This document shows, piece after piece, positions 45,933-53,968 of a DNA stretch of 64,000 nucleotides. The translations under genes were made by a program, and so were the position numbers. The notes below the pieces were generated by a model, which saw only the letters and a list, made by a program, of their open reading frames with translations, did not search any database and was not told where the DNA came from. Position 1 is the stretch's first letter, and the number at the start of each line of letters is the position of its first letter. The stretch comes from Roseiflexus castenholzii DSM 13941 (GTDB taxonomy: Bacteria; Chloroflexota; Chloroflexia; Chloroflexales; Roseiflexaceae): positions 3,410,001 through 3,474,000 of the forward strand of contig NC_009767.1 of assembly GCF_000017805.1 (NCBI RefSeq). The letters are read 5' to 3'.

Positions 45933-48266
45933 CTAGCGCGCAACCAGCGGGAGATGCACCAGGGTGTACGGGTTGGGATTGGCGACGATAAAGGTCGAAA
46001 GTTCCGCCTGTCGGACAAACGGTTCGCCTTGTCTGGACGATCCGCTCGCGGTCACGGTGAATGTCACCGTGCCAGGTTCACGCGGTCCGAGCAGCAACAC
46101 CGCATAGACCCCATCGCCGGCCGCGCCGTCGCCGTGCAATCCGTCGTCGTGCATCGGCACGGTGAATGGCGTCGTCTGGCCAGGATACTGCACGCTGAGC
46201 AACACATTCGCGCCAGTTATCGGCGCATCGTCTGCCAGGGTGACGAAGCCGATAATCGGTTCGGTTGTCAGATACTCGGTTTTGTCGGGATAGAAGCCGA
46301 GCGTCAGGTCGGCACGCGCCGTGGCACGTACCACAAACGGTTCGTCGGTTGACGCCGGTAACGCCGGTGGCGCAGCCGGTTCGTCAGGTTCGACGCTGCG
46401 CGCTTCTCGCAATGAATCAACCGGCGCAATCCCGTTTTCAACCTCCGGTTCCAGGTGTTCTTCCCCTGCGACCTCAGATGGCAGCGCTTCTGCTGCAACG
46501 ATGCCCGGCGACGAAGCGGCGCGGCTGACGCGCATTCGCCATACGCCTGGCGTAAGCGTCGGTGTGCGCACGCGGTAATAGGCATAGGTGTCGCCGGAGA
46601 CGTAGACAACATCCGAATTTGTGGTCGGCGTGGCGGGATCGATGCTGACGCCGGAAGGCATCTGCAACGTCAGGGCAACCCCGATGCCGGGGTTTGTCCA
46701 GCCGACCCAGAAGGTCGCCTCTGCGATCGACGGATCAATCGTCACCTCCTGGGTCACAACGGCGCTAGGCGCAACGCTTCCGTTCGCCGTCGCCAGCGTC
46801 TGGCGGTTGCTGACGTTGCCGGAAATCGTGTTGTAAATCCGCGCAAGTTGATCGGGCGTTGGCGCATAATTGTAGGTTCCGCCGGTCTGCGCCGCAATTG
46901 ACAGCATCAACCGCTGATCGGCATCCTGCCCCACCCCGATGGTGTGAACCGTCGTTTGCGCATCACGGATCGGCGGCAGCACATCGGCGACGTAGGGCGA
47001 CGTATTCTCCTGTCCATCGCTCAATAGCACAATCGCGCGCGGAATGGCGGGGTTGGCGCTCGTGAGCAGATGCTGGCTGCGCTGCAATCCGCCGCCGATC
47101 GAGGTGGCCCCGCGACTGTTCAGCGTGTCGATGGCCGCCTGCGCTCTGGCGCGCACGTCGTCCCACGCGGGACCAAGGGCGACATCATCAATATACCAGC
47201 CATCGCGAACGCCGAAGGCGTTGGTCACCAACCGAAAGCGCACCCGAACCGTCTGACCACGGTAGGCGTCGAGACTGATCATCTCGCGCCGCCATCCTAA
47301 GGCTGTACCGGTAAATGATCGCAGACGCTGCCAGGTGACGCCGTTGTTTGCGGAAATCTCGACCTCGCCGCGATCAAAGCCGTTTTCAATATCATAGCGA
47401 TGCCAGAACATCAGAGCGGGCGCAGTCATCGAGGCGGGAATGGCAATCGGCGTGGCGATTTCGAGCGCGCTGTTCGTGTTGTTCGCGTAATTTCCGGCAG
47501 GGCTATCGGTCCATGCCTGTGCGCTATTGCGCGCAACCGATGTCAACCCCCACGGCGGCGCCGCAATCCACCGACTTGCGCCAGTCTCCATGCTATCGCT
47601 GAAGAGGAATGCCGACGGCAGTGGCGCTTCGGCAATGGTTGTCAGGGATAGGGGCGTTTCGATCACGTGGTCGAAACTGACGACGCCAATGCCGTCGCCA
47701 GCCTGCATAAGATCGACGAACTGACGCGCCGCTTCGCGCGCCGCCGCCATTTTGGCGGTCCCCATGCTGCCCGAACGGTCGATCGTCAGAATAACGCTGG
47801 CATTATTGACGCCAAAGTACGTGACTGCCCCCGGTTCCCGCACCGTGACGCCTTTGACGGTCACTTCCAGATCGTAGCGTCCTTGCGCGGGTTGCTGCGG
47901 CGCCTGCACTTCGATCAGATAGCGAACCGGCACAAGACTGATGATAGTCGCCGGTTTGCCGCCGATGGTCACGGTGATGTCCTGTTTCGTAGCATACCCT
48001 CGGTATATGAGTTCAACGACGATTTTCGATGGACGGAACGGTGAACCGGCGTCAACCGGTCGTCGCGTCGAGGGGCGCAGAATCCTGAATGGAGTCGAGG
48101 CGCCGCTCTCGCTCACACCTGTTGCCGGTGAAACAAACGCCGAACTCGATGAGGGCGGAAAACCTGTCGCACTATGCGCGCCGCCGGGCAACCACACCAT
48201 CCATACCCCAAAGACCCACAATGCCATCACTGCCATGCCCACACGCATCGACCGAACGAAAACCAT
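45933..48266 (-). CDS. Secreted von Willebrand factor A-domain protein between cas1 and cas2
   Basis: 777 residues; AGGAGGAGG precedes the ATG. A signal peptide ends near residue 33 (AVMALWVFGVWMVWLPGGA). An IPT/beta-like region follows, then a VWA domain with the MIDAS motif Asp163-x-Ser-x-Ser (LTIDRSGSMG) and the later DGIGVVSFDHV. Inside it sits a MAM-like insert of about 170 residues (WTDSPAGNYANNTNSALEIA, DGWYIDDVALG) of the immune-inhibitor-A type. VWA then resumes (RAIVLLSDGQENTSPYVADV), with beta domains to the end. It should act outside the cell in metal-dependent adhesion. It has its own promoter of the shared type (48348-48380). A CRISPR role is not established. Confidence 0.8.
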   Translation of the reverse strand: MVFVRSMRVGMAVMALWVFGVWMVWLPGGAHSATGFPPSSSSAFVSPATGVSESGASTPFRILRPSTRRPVDAGSPFRPSKIVVELIYRGYATKQDITVTIGGKPATIISLVPVRYLIEVQAPQQPAQGRYDLEVTVKGVTVREPGAVTYFGVNNASVILTIDRSGSMGTAKMAAAREAARQFVDLMQAGDGIGVVSFDHVIETPLSLTTIAEAPLPSAFLFSDSMETGASRWIAAPPWGLTSVARNSAQAWTDSPAGNYANNTNSALEIATPIAIPASMTAPALMFWHRYDIENGFDRGEVEISANNGVTWQRLRSFTGTALGWRREMISLDAYRGQTVRVRFRLVTNAFGVRDGWYIDDVALGPAWDDVRARAQAAIDTLNSRGATSIGGGLQRSQHLLTSANPAIPRAIVLLSDGQENTSPYVADVLPPIRDAQTTVHTIGVGQDADQRLMLSIAAQTGGTYNYAPTPDQLARIYNTISGNVSNRQTLATANGSVAPSAVVTQEVTIDPSIAEATFWVGWTNPGIGVALTLQMPSGVSIDPATPTTNSDVVYVSGDTYAYYRVRTPTLTPGVWRMRVSRAASSPGIVAAEALPSEVAGEEHLEPEVENGIAPVDSLREARSVEPDEPAAPPALPASTDEPFVVRATARADLTLGFYPDKTEYLTTEPIIGFVTLADDAPITGANVLLSVQYPGQTTPFTVPMHDDGLHGDGAAGDGVYAVLLLGPREPGTVTFTVTASGSSRQGEPFVRQAELSTFIVANPNPYTLVHLPLVAR

Positions 48267-48347
48267 GGATTGCCTCCTCCTGTGAACGATGAGATGTCAC
48301 CATCCCTCGTGAGGCGGCATCGAGGCGGAAACGCACGAGGCATGTTC

Positions 48348-48380
48348 AGCATAGCGCAGAGCGTTGTCACAAATGCATCA
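48348..48380 (-). promoter_or_regulatory. Shared-motif promoter of the VWA gene
   Basis: On the minus strand GCATTTGTGACA (within 48380-48365) is followed by 11 bases and TATGCT (48353-48348). Same spacing as at 53293-53325 and 57775-57807. The start would be about 48341, giving a 75-base leader. Confidence 0.65.
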
Positions 48381-48386
48381 ATTATC

Positions 48387-49385
48387 TCAAGAATTGAGAC
48401 TGAATCCGGTATATCGCTCCTGTTCGCCGCGCAGCACGCGCGCGATCGCCTGCGCCTGCAGCAGGATGACCCGGCGCATCGGCGTCTGCTCGCCGCCGGG
48501 CAACCGCACCTTCGTCTGGAGAAGCGTTTCGTACCGCTGCACAAGGAAGGCGCGCCCTTCAGCATCGAGGTAGACCGCTTCGGGTCGTTCCTGCGGACGG
48601 TGAAAGCGCTCGCGTCCGATGGCATTGGTGCGCACGATGTCGAGCACCATGCGGTCGACGATCACCGGGCGGAACTCTTCCAGCAGATCGAGCGCCAGTG
48701 ATGGGCGACCGGTTTCGATGACGTGGAATGTGCCCAGGTAAGGGTCGAGACCCGTGATCTGCACGGCGGTGATGACATCATGGAGCGCCAGGGTGTAGCC
48801 GAACGACAGCATGGCATTGATCGGGTCGGGCGGCGGGTAGAAGGCGCGCCCGCCGAATCCCCAGGCAGGCGGCAGCGATGCGCGCCAGGCGCCGAAGTAG
48901 GCGGCGGCGGCAGCGCCTTCATGCCCGCGCAATATGTCCACATTCTGCGCCTGAGACGCCGCTGTCAGCGCTGCGTCGATCTGCTGCATGGCGGATGCCG
49001 CAGCGGGCCAGCCGGTCGTCGCCAGGAGGCGGCGCTGATTCGTCAGCTTGACGATCACAATCGCGCGCGCCAGTTCCAGCGCGCGTGAAGGAGTGTTGAC
49101 GTACTGCATCTGCCCGGTGCGCAGATCGCCGAACCGCGACGGTCCTGCCGTGAGCGTGGCGTAGTGGCGACTACCGTGCTGATTGGTGAGCGTGACCGGA
49201 ATGCCGCGTTCGAGCAGGTCGATGAGCAGCGCTGTCGAGATCTGCACACCACGCCCCATCAGTACCACCTGGTCAATCTTCGCCAGCGGAACATCGTGGA
49301 GCGTCTGACCGTCTCTGGTGACCAGCACCTGATTATCGCGTTTGCGCACCATCACGCCCTGTTCCTGGATGTAAAGGGTTGGCAT
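48387..49385 (-). CDS. cas1: CRISPR integrase Cas1
   Basis: 332 residues from the ATG at 49385, with AAGGAG upstream; the frame to 49661 translates repeat DNA. It has an N-terminal beta domain (PTLYIQEQGVMVRKRDNQVL) and a C-terminal helical catalytic domain with Glu156 (GHEGAAAAAYFGAW), His221 (GLDPYLGTFHV) and Glu236 (ALDLLEEFRPV). All metal ligands are intact. It is not fused to the reverse transcriptase, which ends 338 bases upstream, nor to Cas6. It integrates spacers at the leader with Cas2. Confidence 0.97.
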   Translation of the reverse strand: MPTLYIQEQGVMVRKRDNQVLVTRDGQTLHDVPLAKIDQVVLMGRGVQISTALLIDLLERGIPVTLTNQHGSRHYATLTAGPSRFGDLRTGQMQYVNTPSRALELARAIVIVKLTNQRRLLATTGWPAAASAMQQIDAALTAASQAQNVDILRGHEGAAAAAYFGAWRASLPPAWGFGGRAFYPPPDPINAMLSFGYTLALHDVITAVQITGLDPYLGTFHVIETGRPSLALDLLEEFRPVIVDRMVLDIVRTNAIGRERFHRPQERPEAVYLDAEGRAFLVQRYETLLQTKVRLPGGEQTPMRRVILLQAQAIARVLRGEQERYTGFSLNS

Positions 49386-49723
49386 GGGTTGGCTCCTTAT
49401 TTTTGCCTGCGGTTTTGAACCACAGAGACGCAGAGAACCGGAAGAGAAAGGATGGTTCATCTGCTTTTCCCCGTTCAACCTCTGTATCTTTCGCGCCTCT
49501 GTGGTTTTATTGATGGTCGTTTGCACCACAGAGACGCAGAGGGCACGGAAGGGATGCATTGTTACACCTGTTCCCACTTTCAACCTCTGTATCCTCTGTG
49601 GTTTTCGATCACGGGCAAACGCGGGCGACCCGCTGCATCCGTGATGGGCGACCGGTTGCACCCGGTGGGCGATCTCGCGTGGACGACCTGCCGAGTCGCC
49701 TCTACCTTATAACCTTCCCCCGT
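49386..49723. repeat. Region between RT and cas1 with two hairpin repeats
   Basis: No gene. ACCACAGAGACGCAGAG pairs with a later CTCTGTGGT to form stem-loop units at about 49410-49510 and 49525-49605. The ACCACAGAGG-type repeat is dispersed (also near 53675 and 53845). A 3'-side ncRNA cannot be excluded. Confidence 0.6.
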
Positions 49724-51067
49724 TCAACCTTCAACTTTCCCACGTTCGATCTTCCGCCGCACCCGTTGCCGTGCATTGCGCATGGCGTCACGCAGGACGC
49801 GTTCGGCGTCGGCGAAATCGACCAGCCCTTCGCCCAGGCGCTGCCCTTTGGCGCGCGGTGCCAGGGATGCGCCGAGGAATTCGATCCCATTGGCGTAGGA
49901 TGCGATGCGCGTTTTCTCGGCGTTCAGTTCGAGGCGCAGGACGCGCAGTTGCTGCTGCGCGAAGTTCAGCGCCCGTTCCGCCTCGTCCTGCGTTGCGCAC
50001 ATGATCACGAAGTCGTCCACAAAGCGCGCCAGGCGGAATCCCTGGCTGGTCATGGCCACATCGAACGGATGGAGATAGATGTTCGCCAGAAGCGGCGAGA
50101 GCGCACCGCCCTGCGGCGTGCCACGACTCTGCGCGGTGTGCATGCGCGCAACCGCTTCGCTCAATGCCAGCGCACCGACCGCCACCGCGCCGACGACAGC
50201 GAGCCGACGTGCGCCGATCCGTTGCAGGTAGGGCAACGCTCGCCGTGCGCCATCGATCGCCGGTCGCGCCAGCATCATCGCCGTCCACAGATGCGACTCC
50301 AGTCCCGACCGGCGCACCGTCCAGCCGTCGTCTACACTGCCACCCGGCATTTCCCACGCCGCTGCGGCGTAGGGACCGGTCGGCGGTGGAGGCAGGCGCT
50401 CCGCGCCCCAGGACATCACCTGCCGAAGTACGGCTTCACCGTGTTGCAGTGGCGTCGCCGGCGCCTCGTCGGGCAGCGCCGCGTCGCCAGGCAGCATTCC
50501 GGCTTCGAGCCACTGCGCGATCAGTTTGAGCACCGGCAATTCGTCGATGCGCTGCCGCACCAGCCCCAACAGCACCCGCTGATCGATGGCGTCGAAGTAG
50601 CCGGCGATATCGGCATCGACCACCCATCCCAGCCCCTGGTCGGCGTAGCGTTGCACACGCGCCACCGCCTCCGGTACGCCGACGTGTGGACGGCAGCCGT
50701 AGGAACAATCTAGAAAACAAGGATCAAACAGCGGATCGAGCACCTGTTGAACGGCGCGCTGCGCCACCCGATCTCGCACGGACAGGATGGCGATTGCGCG
50801 TTCGCCGCCGCTCGCCTTGGGGATGGCGATCCGCTTTGCGGGCAGCGGTCGATACGTCCCTTGCTGCAATTCATCCGCCAGTTGCGCCATCTGACGCGTC
50901 CAGTCCGCCTCGAAATCGCGGAGCGTCACCGCATCCGGTCCGGCGCTGCGCCCACGCCGGGCGACATGGATGTTGCTGCGCACCCGCCGCCACGCCAGCG
51001 TCAGATTTTCGACGCTGCAAATCTGCGGCAGCAACGGTGGTCCGTTGTAACGGGGAAAAAGCGGCAT
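49724..51067 (-). CDS. CRISPR-associated reverse transcriptase, stand-alone
   Basis: 447 residues; AAGGAGGG before the ATG. It is group II intron-like: SAGPDAVTLRDFE, YRPLPAKRIAIPKASGGERA, catalytic Asp153 in VVDADIAGYFDAI, RGTPQGGALSPLLANIYL and the active-site box RFVDDFVIM (Asp351, Asp352; Phe-Val where Tyr-Ala is usual). LRLELNAEKTRIASYANGIE follows. Residues about 192-312 are an insertion with a hydrophobic stretch (LAVVGAVAVGALAL) not found in ordinary RTs. It lacks the intron maturase and endonuclease domains. Predicted to copy RNA into DNA for Cas1-Cas2. Confidence 0.93.
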   Translation of the reverse strand: MPLFPRYNGPPLLPQICSVENLTLAWRRVRSNIHVARRGRSAGPDAVTLRDFEADWTRQMAQLADELQQGTYRPLPAKRIAIPKASGGERAIAILSVRDRVAQRAVQQVLDPLFDPCFLDCSYGCRPHVGVPEAVARVQRYADQGLGWVVDADIAGYFDAIDQRVLLGLVRQRIDELPVLKLIAQWLEAGMLPGDAALPDEAPATPLQHGEAVLRQVMSWGAERLPPPPTGPYAAAAWEMPGGSVDDGWTVRRSGLESHLWTAMMLARPAIDGARRALPYLQRIGARRLAVVGAVAVGALALSEAVARMHTAQSRGTPQGGALSPLLANIYLHPFDVAMTSQGFRLARFVDDFVIMCATQDEAERALNFAQQQLRVLRLELNAEKTRIASYANGIEFLGASLAPRAKGQRLGEGLVDFADAERVLRDAMRNARQRVRRKIERGKVEG

Positions 51068-51082
51068 GCGATCCCTCCTTTC

Positions 51083-52543
51083 TTACGCCTCGACGAATTC
51101 TTGCAGCGCCCGCAATCCGGCATCGGCGACCTCACCCGGATTCGCGCCGCTCTTGTTGCCGGTTGCAGACACGACTGCCGCCGCCGCTGCCGCGGCGATC
51201 TGCGCTGTGCCGGCGATGGCCGCCATCTGGCGCTCGTGCTGACGTTTTTGCTGCACACCGATCTGGATGTGCTCGGTGCGCCACTGTTCGAGCCGCTGCA
51301 TCTGTTCGGCGACCATCTGCTCATACCGCAGGTGCAGTTCGAGCAGATCGCGTTCGTGTGCCGCGCGACGTTCCGCCTGCGCCTGCGCCTGCGCAGCGCG
51401 CTGCTCCGCCAATTGCTGCTGGATCTCAGCCAGCGCCAGCGCGTGTGCGTTCCGCTTTTCTTCGGCAGCCAGCGCCAGTTCGCCTTCGGCGCGCAACATG
51501 CCCTGCTGCCCTTCCATCAGGCGCAGTTGCTGATCGGTGTGGTGCGCTTCCAGCAATTGCTGTTGCACGCGCTCCCACTCTGCTTGCAGGCGCATCTGTT
51601 CCGCCTGCCACAGTTGCTCTTCGCGCGCGATCTCGCTCACCTGCGCCTGGATCTGCGCCATAACAACCTGCAACCGCGCTGCAAGCGTCGCCTGCTGCAC
51701 CTCCGCCTGCTGGGTAAGCAATTTTTCGCGCGCCGCCGCAGCCGCCGACGCCAGACGAATGTTATGTTCGCGCGCCGCCAATGCTGCTGCCGCCTCGATC
51801 TCCTGCAAATGAGCGCGGTGACGCGCTGCCGCAACCCGTAGTTCCTCGTCGATCTGCGCCGCTGCGACCGTCGCCGCGGTCGCGGCTTCGATCTGCCGTT
51901 CGTCACCCTGCCGTTCGATCACCCGCACATTGATGATCGCCAGTCCATCGAGCGCCGGGTCATTCCGCAGGCGTTCTAGAATGATTGCTGCGGGCGCGTC
52001 TATCCCGCCCTGATCGCCGGGAGCGCCGGTGAGCGCCGCGTGGGTGTGCTGTTCGATGCAGCACAGTGCACCATTGCGCACCGCTGACACCAACGCTGTC
52101 AGCGGCTCGCGGTGCGCGGCGATCTTCAGCGGATCGCTCACCTCGACATCCACCGCAAGCCACAGCCGAACACGCCATTTGTCGCGGCTCCAGCCTTCGA
52201 CCGGTCCGATGGTCATCTGACGTCGTCGCATATCGATCCACTGCACCAGCGCTGCTCCTGGCTGCATGCCGACGAGGGTGTAACTGCCGGGTTGATAGAT
52301 GCGCCGTTCCCCACCGGGAAGGTGGGTCACTGCCACGGTTCCCGGCGGCACAACCAGATGCGCCACCAGGCCGAACGCCTGGCGCAGCAGTGCGCGCGGC
52401 ACCGTCGCCAGTCTGGTGACGAAGTGAAAATTCGCCAGCGGTGCGCCGCTTATCGCGCCCGTTTCCCCTTTCAGTACGGAAACTCCCTCGCCGACCGCAT
52501 CGCCGACCTTCTCCTGCACCGTTGAAACAATGTCGGTGTTCAC
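51083..52543 (-). CDS. SPFH/band-7-like protein with long coiled coil
   Basis: 486 residues from the GTG at 52543 (GAAGGAGGAGAGCAGC upstream). Residues about 30-215 look like an SPFH domain (LVVPPGTVAVTHLPGGERRI, WRVRLWLAVDVEVSDPLKIA, GLAIINVRVIERQG). From 220 to 450 is an Ala/Gln/Glu-rich coiled coil, ending in an Ala-rich segment (AQIAAAAAAAVVSATG). SPFH proteins oligomerise on membranes as scaffolds. It lies between RNase HI and the RT with gaps of 14 and 15 bases, so it is surely co-transcribed. Its role in a CRISPR operon is unknown. Confidence 0.75.
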   Translation of the reverse strand: MNTDIVSTVQEKVGDAVGEGVSVLKGETGAISGAPLANFHFVTRLATVPRALLRQAFGLVAHLVVPPGTVAVTHLPGGERRIYQPGSYTLVGMQPGAALVQWIDMRRRQMTIGPVEGWSRDKWRVRLWLAVDVEVSDPLKIAAHREPLTALVSAVRNGALCCIEQHTHAALTGAPGDQGGIDAPAAIILERLRNDPALDGLAIINVRVIERQGDERQIEAATAATVAAAQIDEELRVAAARHRAHLQEIEAAAALAAREHNIRLASAAAAAREKLLTQQAEVQQATLAARLQVVMAQIQAQVSEIAREEQLWQAEQMRLQAEWERVQQQLLEAHHTDQQLRLMEGQQGMLRAEGELALAAEEKRNAHALALAEIQQQLAEQRAAQAQAQAERRAAHERDLLELHLRYEQMVAEQMQRLEQWRTEHIQIGVQQKRQHERQMAAIAGTAQIAAAAAAAVVSATGNKSGANPGEVADAGLRALQEFVEA

Positions 52544-52557
52544 GCTGCTCTCCTCCT

Positions 52558-53007
52558 TCACATCGCATGATGACGATTGACCGCACACGCCAGCCAGTCG
52601 CGACCGTCGAGCGCTTCCCAGGCGAGCGCGTCCGCCAGGCGATTGAGTTCGCGCGGGATAGCGAGGAATGTAACGCGACCGTGCTGACGAACGAGTTCCT
52701 GTGCGCGCATATGCAACGGTTGCAGCACCGCAGCGCGCACCGCGTGGCGACCCGCCAGCTGGTCAACCACGATCCGGCTATCGGTCAGGCAGCGTACCCT
52801 GCTACCAGGATAGTGCCGGATCACGAACATCAACCCTGCAATGACCGCCTGATACTCCGCCTCGTTATTAGACATTGCCGGAGCGCGTTCGCACGACCAT
52901 GCCAGCACCGCGCCGGTCGCGCTGCGGACAACGATCCCCAGCCCGGCAATGCCGCGCGGCATCGTGCCAGGCGTGCCATCGACCTGTAACAGCAACAAAG
53001 TCATCAT
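52558..53007 (-). CDS. Ribonuclease HI-type enzyme in the adaptation operon
   Basis: 149 residues. The start is the first of two adjacent ATGs (53007), preceded by AGGAGGCGCA. The four-acid RNase H site is complete: Asp10 (LLQVDGTPG), Glu51 (NNEAEYQAVIAG), Asp76 (CLTDSRIVVDQL) and Asp126 (ELNRLADALAWEA). It should cleave the RNA strand of RNA-DNA hybrids. Its start overlaps the stop of the small membrane protein by four bases, and the SPFH and RT genes follow, so it is made together with the RT. It lacks the hybrid-binding domain of some RNases HI. Confidence 0.9.
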   Translation of the reverse strand: MMTLLLLQVDGTPGTMPRGIAGLGIVVRSATGAVLAWSCERAPAMSNNEAEYQAVIAGLMFVIRHYPGSRVRCLTDSRIVVDQLAGRHAVRAAVLQPLHMRAQELVRQHGRVTFLAIPRELNRLADALAWEALDGRDWLACAVNRHHAM

Positions 53008-53192
53008 TGCGCCTCCTGTAGCAGCACTGCCAGTCCCATCAGCGCCGCAGCGACCAGCATGAGCGCCGTCGCCACACAGCCGCGCGCTATATGCCCTGGA
53101 GAGGGCAGGATGATCCGTGGCGGCGGCGCGAACAGCGTCGCCAGCGCCAGCACCGCCGCCAGGCACGCGGGAATCGCCAGACACCAAACCAT
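53004..53192 (-). CDS. Small membrane protein with two helices, first gene of the RNase H/RT/cas1 operon
   Basis: 62 residues, ATG at 53192 after AAAGGAGC. Two hydrophobic helices (VWCLAIPACLAAVLALATLF and CVATALMLVAAALMGLAVLL) flank a short Pro-rich loop; both ends are short. Its TGA overlaps the RNase H ATG. I do not recognise it. It could be a membrane anchor for the SPFH/RT proteins or a small effector; nothing decides between these. Confidence 0.7.
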   Translation of the reverse strand: MVWCLAIPACLAAVLALATLFAPPPRIILPSPGHIARGCVATALMLVAAALMGLAVLLQEAQ

Positions 53193-53292
53193 TGCCGTTG
53201 CTCCTTTCGTGTCGAAGCACCGGTTATTCCATCGCCCACATCGAGCGCGGAGCGGGGAAAGTCGCGGAGGTGATCAAGATGCTCCTGCCTTG

Positions 53293-53325
53293 AGCATAGC
53301 AGAAGAGACCGTCACAAACGTGACG
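53293..53325 (-). promoter_or_regulatory. Shared-motif promoter of the RNase H/RT/cas1 operon
   Basis: A perfect 16-bp palindrome CGTCACAAACGTGACG (53310-53325) is followed on the minus strand, after 11 bases, by TATGCT (53298-53293). The start would be near 53286, with a leader of about 94 bases to the first gene. Confidence 0.7.
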
Positions 53326-53390
53326 AAAGGTGCCGGATTTGATCGCGTGTGGCGTTGAATGTTCCACGTTGAACGTAGAACGTTCCCGGC

Positions 53391-53491
53391 AGAGACGTTG
53401 CACTGCAATGTCTCTGATCGTCACATGGGGTCAGGTTGCACGTTCCCGGCGTCAAACGTTTCCGGCAGAGACGTTGCGGTGCAACGTCTCT
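53391..53491. repeat. Two copies of an AGAGACGTTGC palindrome
   Basis: 53391-53415 and 53467-53491. Each is AGAGACGTTGC followed after two or three bases by GCAACGTCTCT (one mismatch in the first copy), both embedded in longer direct repeats (CCCGGC before, GATCGTCA after). Confidence 0.85.
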
Positions 53492-53771
53492 GATCGTCAT
53501 ATGGGTTCAGGTTGCAGGTTGGAAGGTTGGAAGGTGGAAAGGCGCAGGCGGGCAGGCGGAAGGGCGATGTAGGGGCGACCCGGCGGGTCGCCCAGGTAAA
53601 GGCGATGGTCAGTGATCTGCGGACACCTGACCGTCACCAACAGACATCTGTCGTAGACATTGACTCGTCGATAAAACCACAGAGGCACAGAGGACACAGA
53701 GAGTGAAGGTTGAAAGTCATTCCTCACCCCTCACCTCTCGCCTCTCGCCGCTCCCCTCTCCCCTCTTCCCT

Positions 53772-53848
53772 CTACCTCCGCCTCCGCGCCGCTTCGCGCA
53801 ACGCTTGCAGGTTGAGCACCTTCGCCACTTCATACCTGGTGGGAACCA
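53772..53848 (-). pseudogene. Duplicated 3' end of the Csx15-like gene
   Basis: This 77-bp stretch repeats 53969-54045 with a few substitutions and would encode the C-terminal 20-odd residues of the Csx15-like protein (EVAEVLNLQALREAARRRR-like) without the body. It belongs to a tandem duplication of about 170-200 bp that also includes the ACCACAGAGG repeat and CT-rich tract. Confidence 0.75.
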
Positions 53849-53968
53849 CAGAGGCACAGAGGACACAGAGAGTGAAGGTTGAAAGTCATTCCTCACCCCT
53901 CACCTCTCGCCTCTCGCCGCTCCCCTCTCACCCCTCCCCTCTCGCCGCTCCCCTTTCCCCTCTCCCCT

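Larger units (their letters stand above)
53193..53968. other. Divider between the two CRISPR-island operons, repeat-rich
   Basis: No gene. From left to right: the 5' UTR and promoter of the RNase H/RT/cas1 operon (to 53325), two AGAGACGTTGC palindromes (53391-53415, 53467-53491), a non-repeated stretch (53500-53660), and a duplicated ACCACAGAGG plus CT-rich unit that includes a copy of the csx15 3' end (53675-53968). Confidence 0.6.

Noticed and set aside
49724..51067. RT as part of a group II intron or retron
   Set aside because: No maturase or endonuclease domain and no intron RNA structure flanks it; it sits in an operon with cas1 and RNase H. No retron-type msr/msd was seen.
49559..51841. 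Plus-strand open frames of 384, 325 and 364 codons opposite the RT and SPFH genes
   Set aside because: Shadows of genuine minus-strand genes with RBS and conserved catalytic motifs.
53004..53192. Type I toxin-like interpretation of the 62-residue membrane protein
   Set aside because: No antisense RNA promoter or antitoxin is visible and it is translationally coupled to RNase H, so a toxin label is unsupported.
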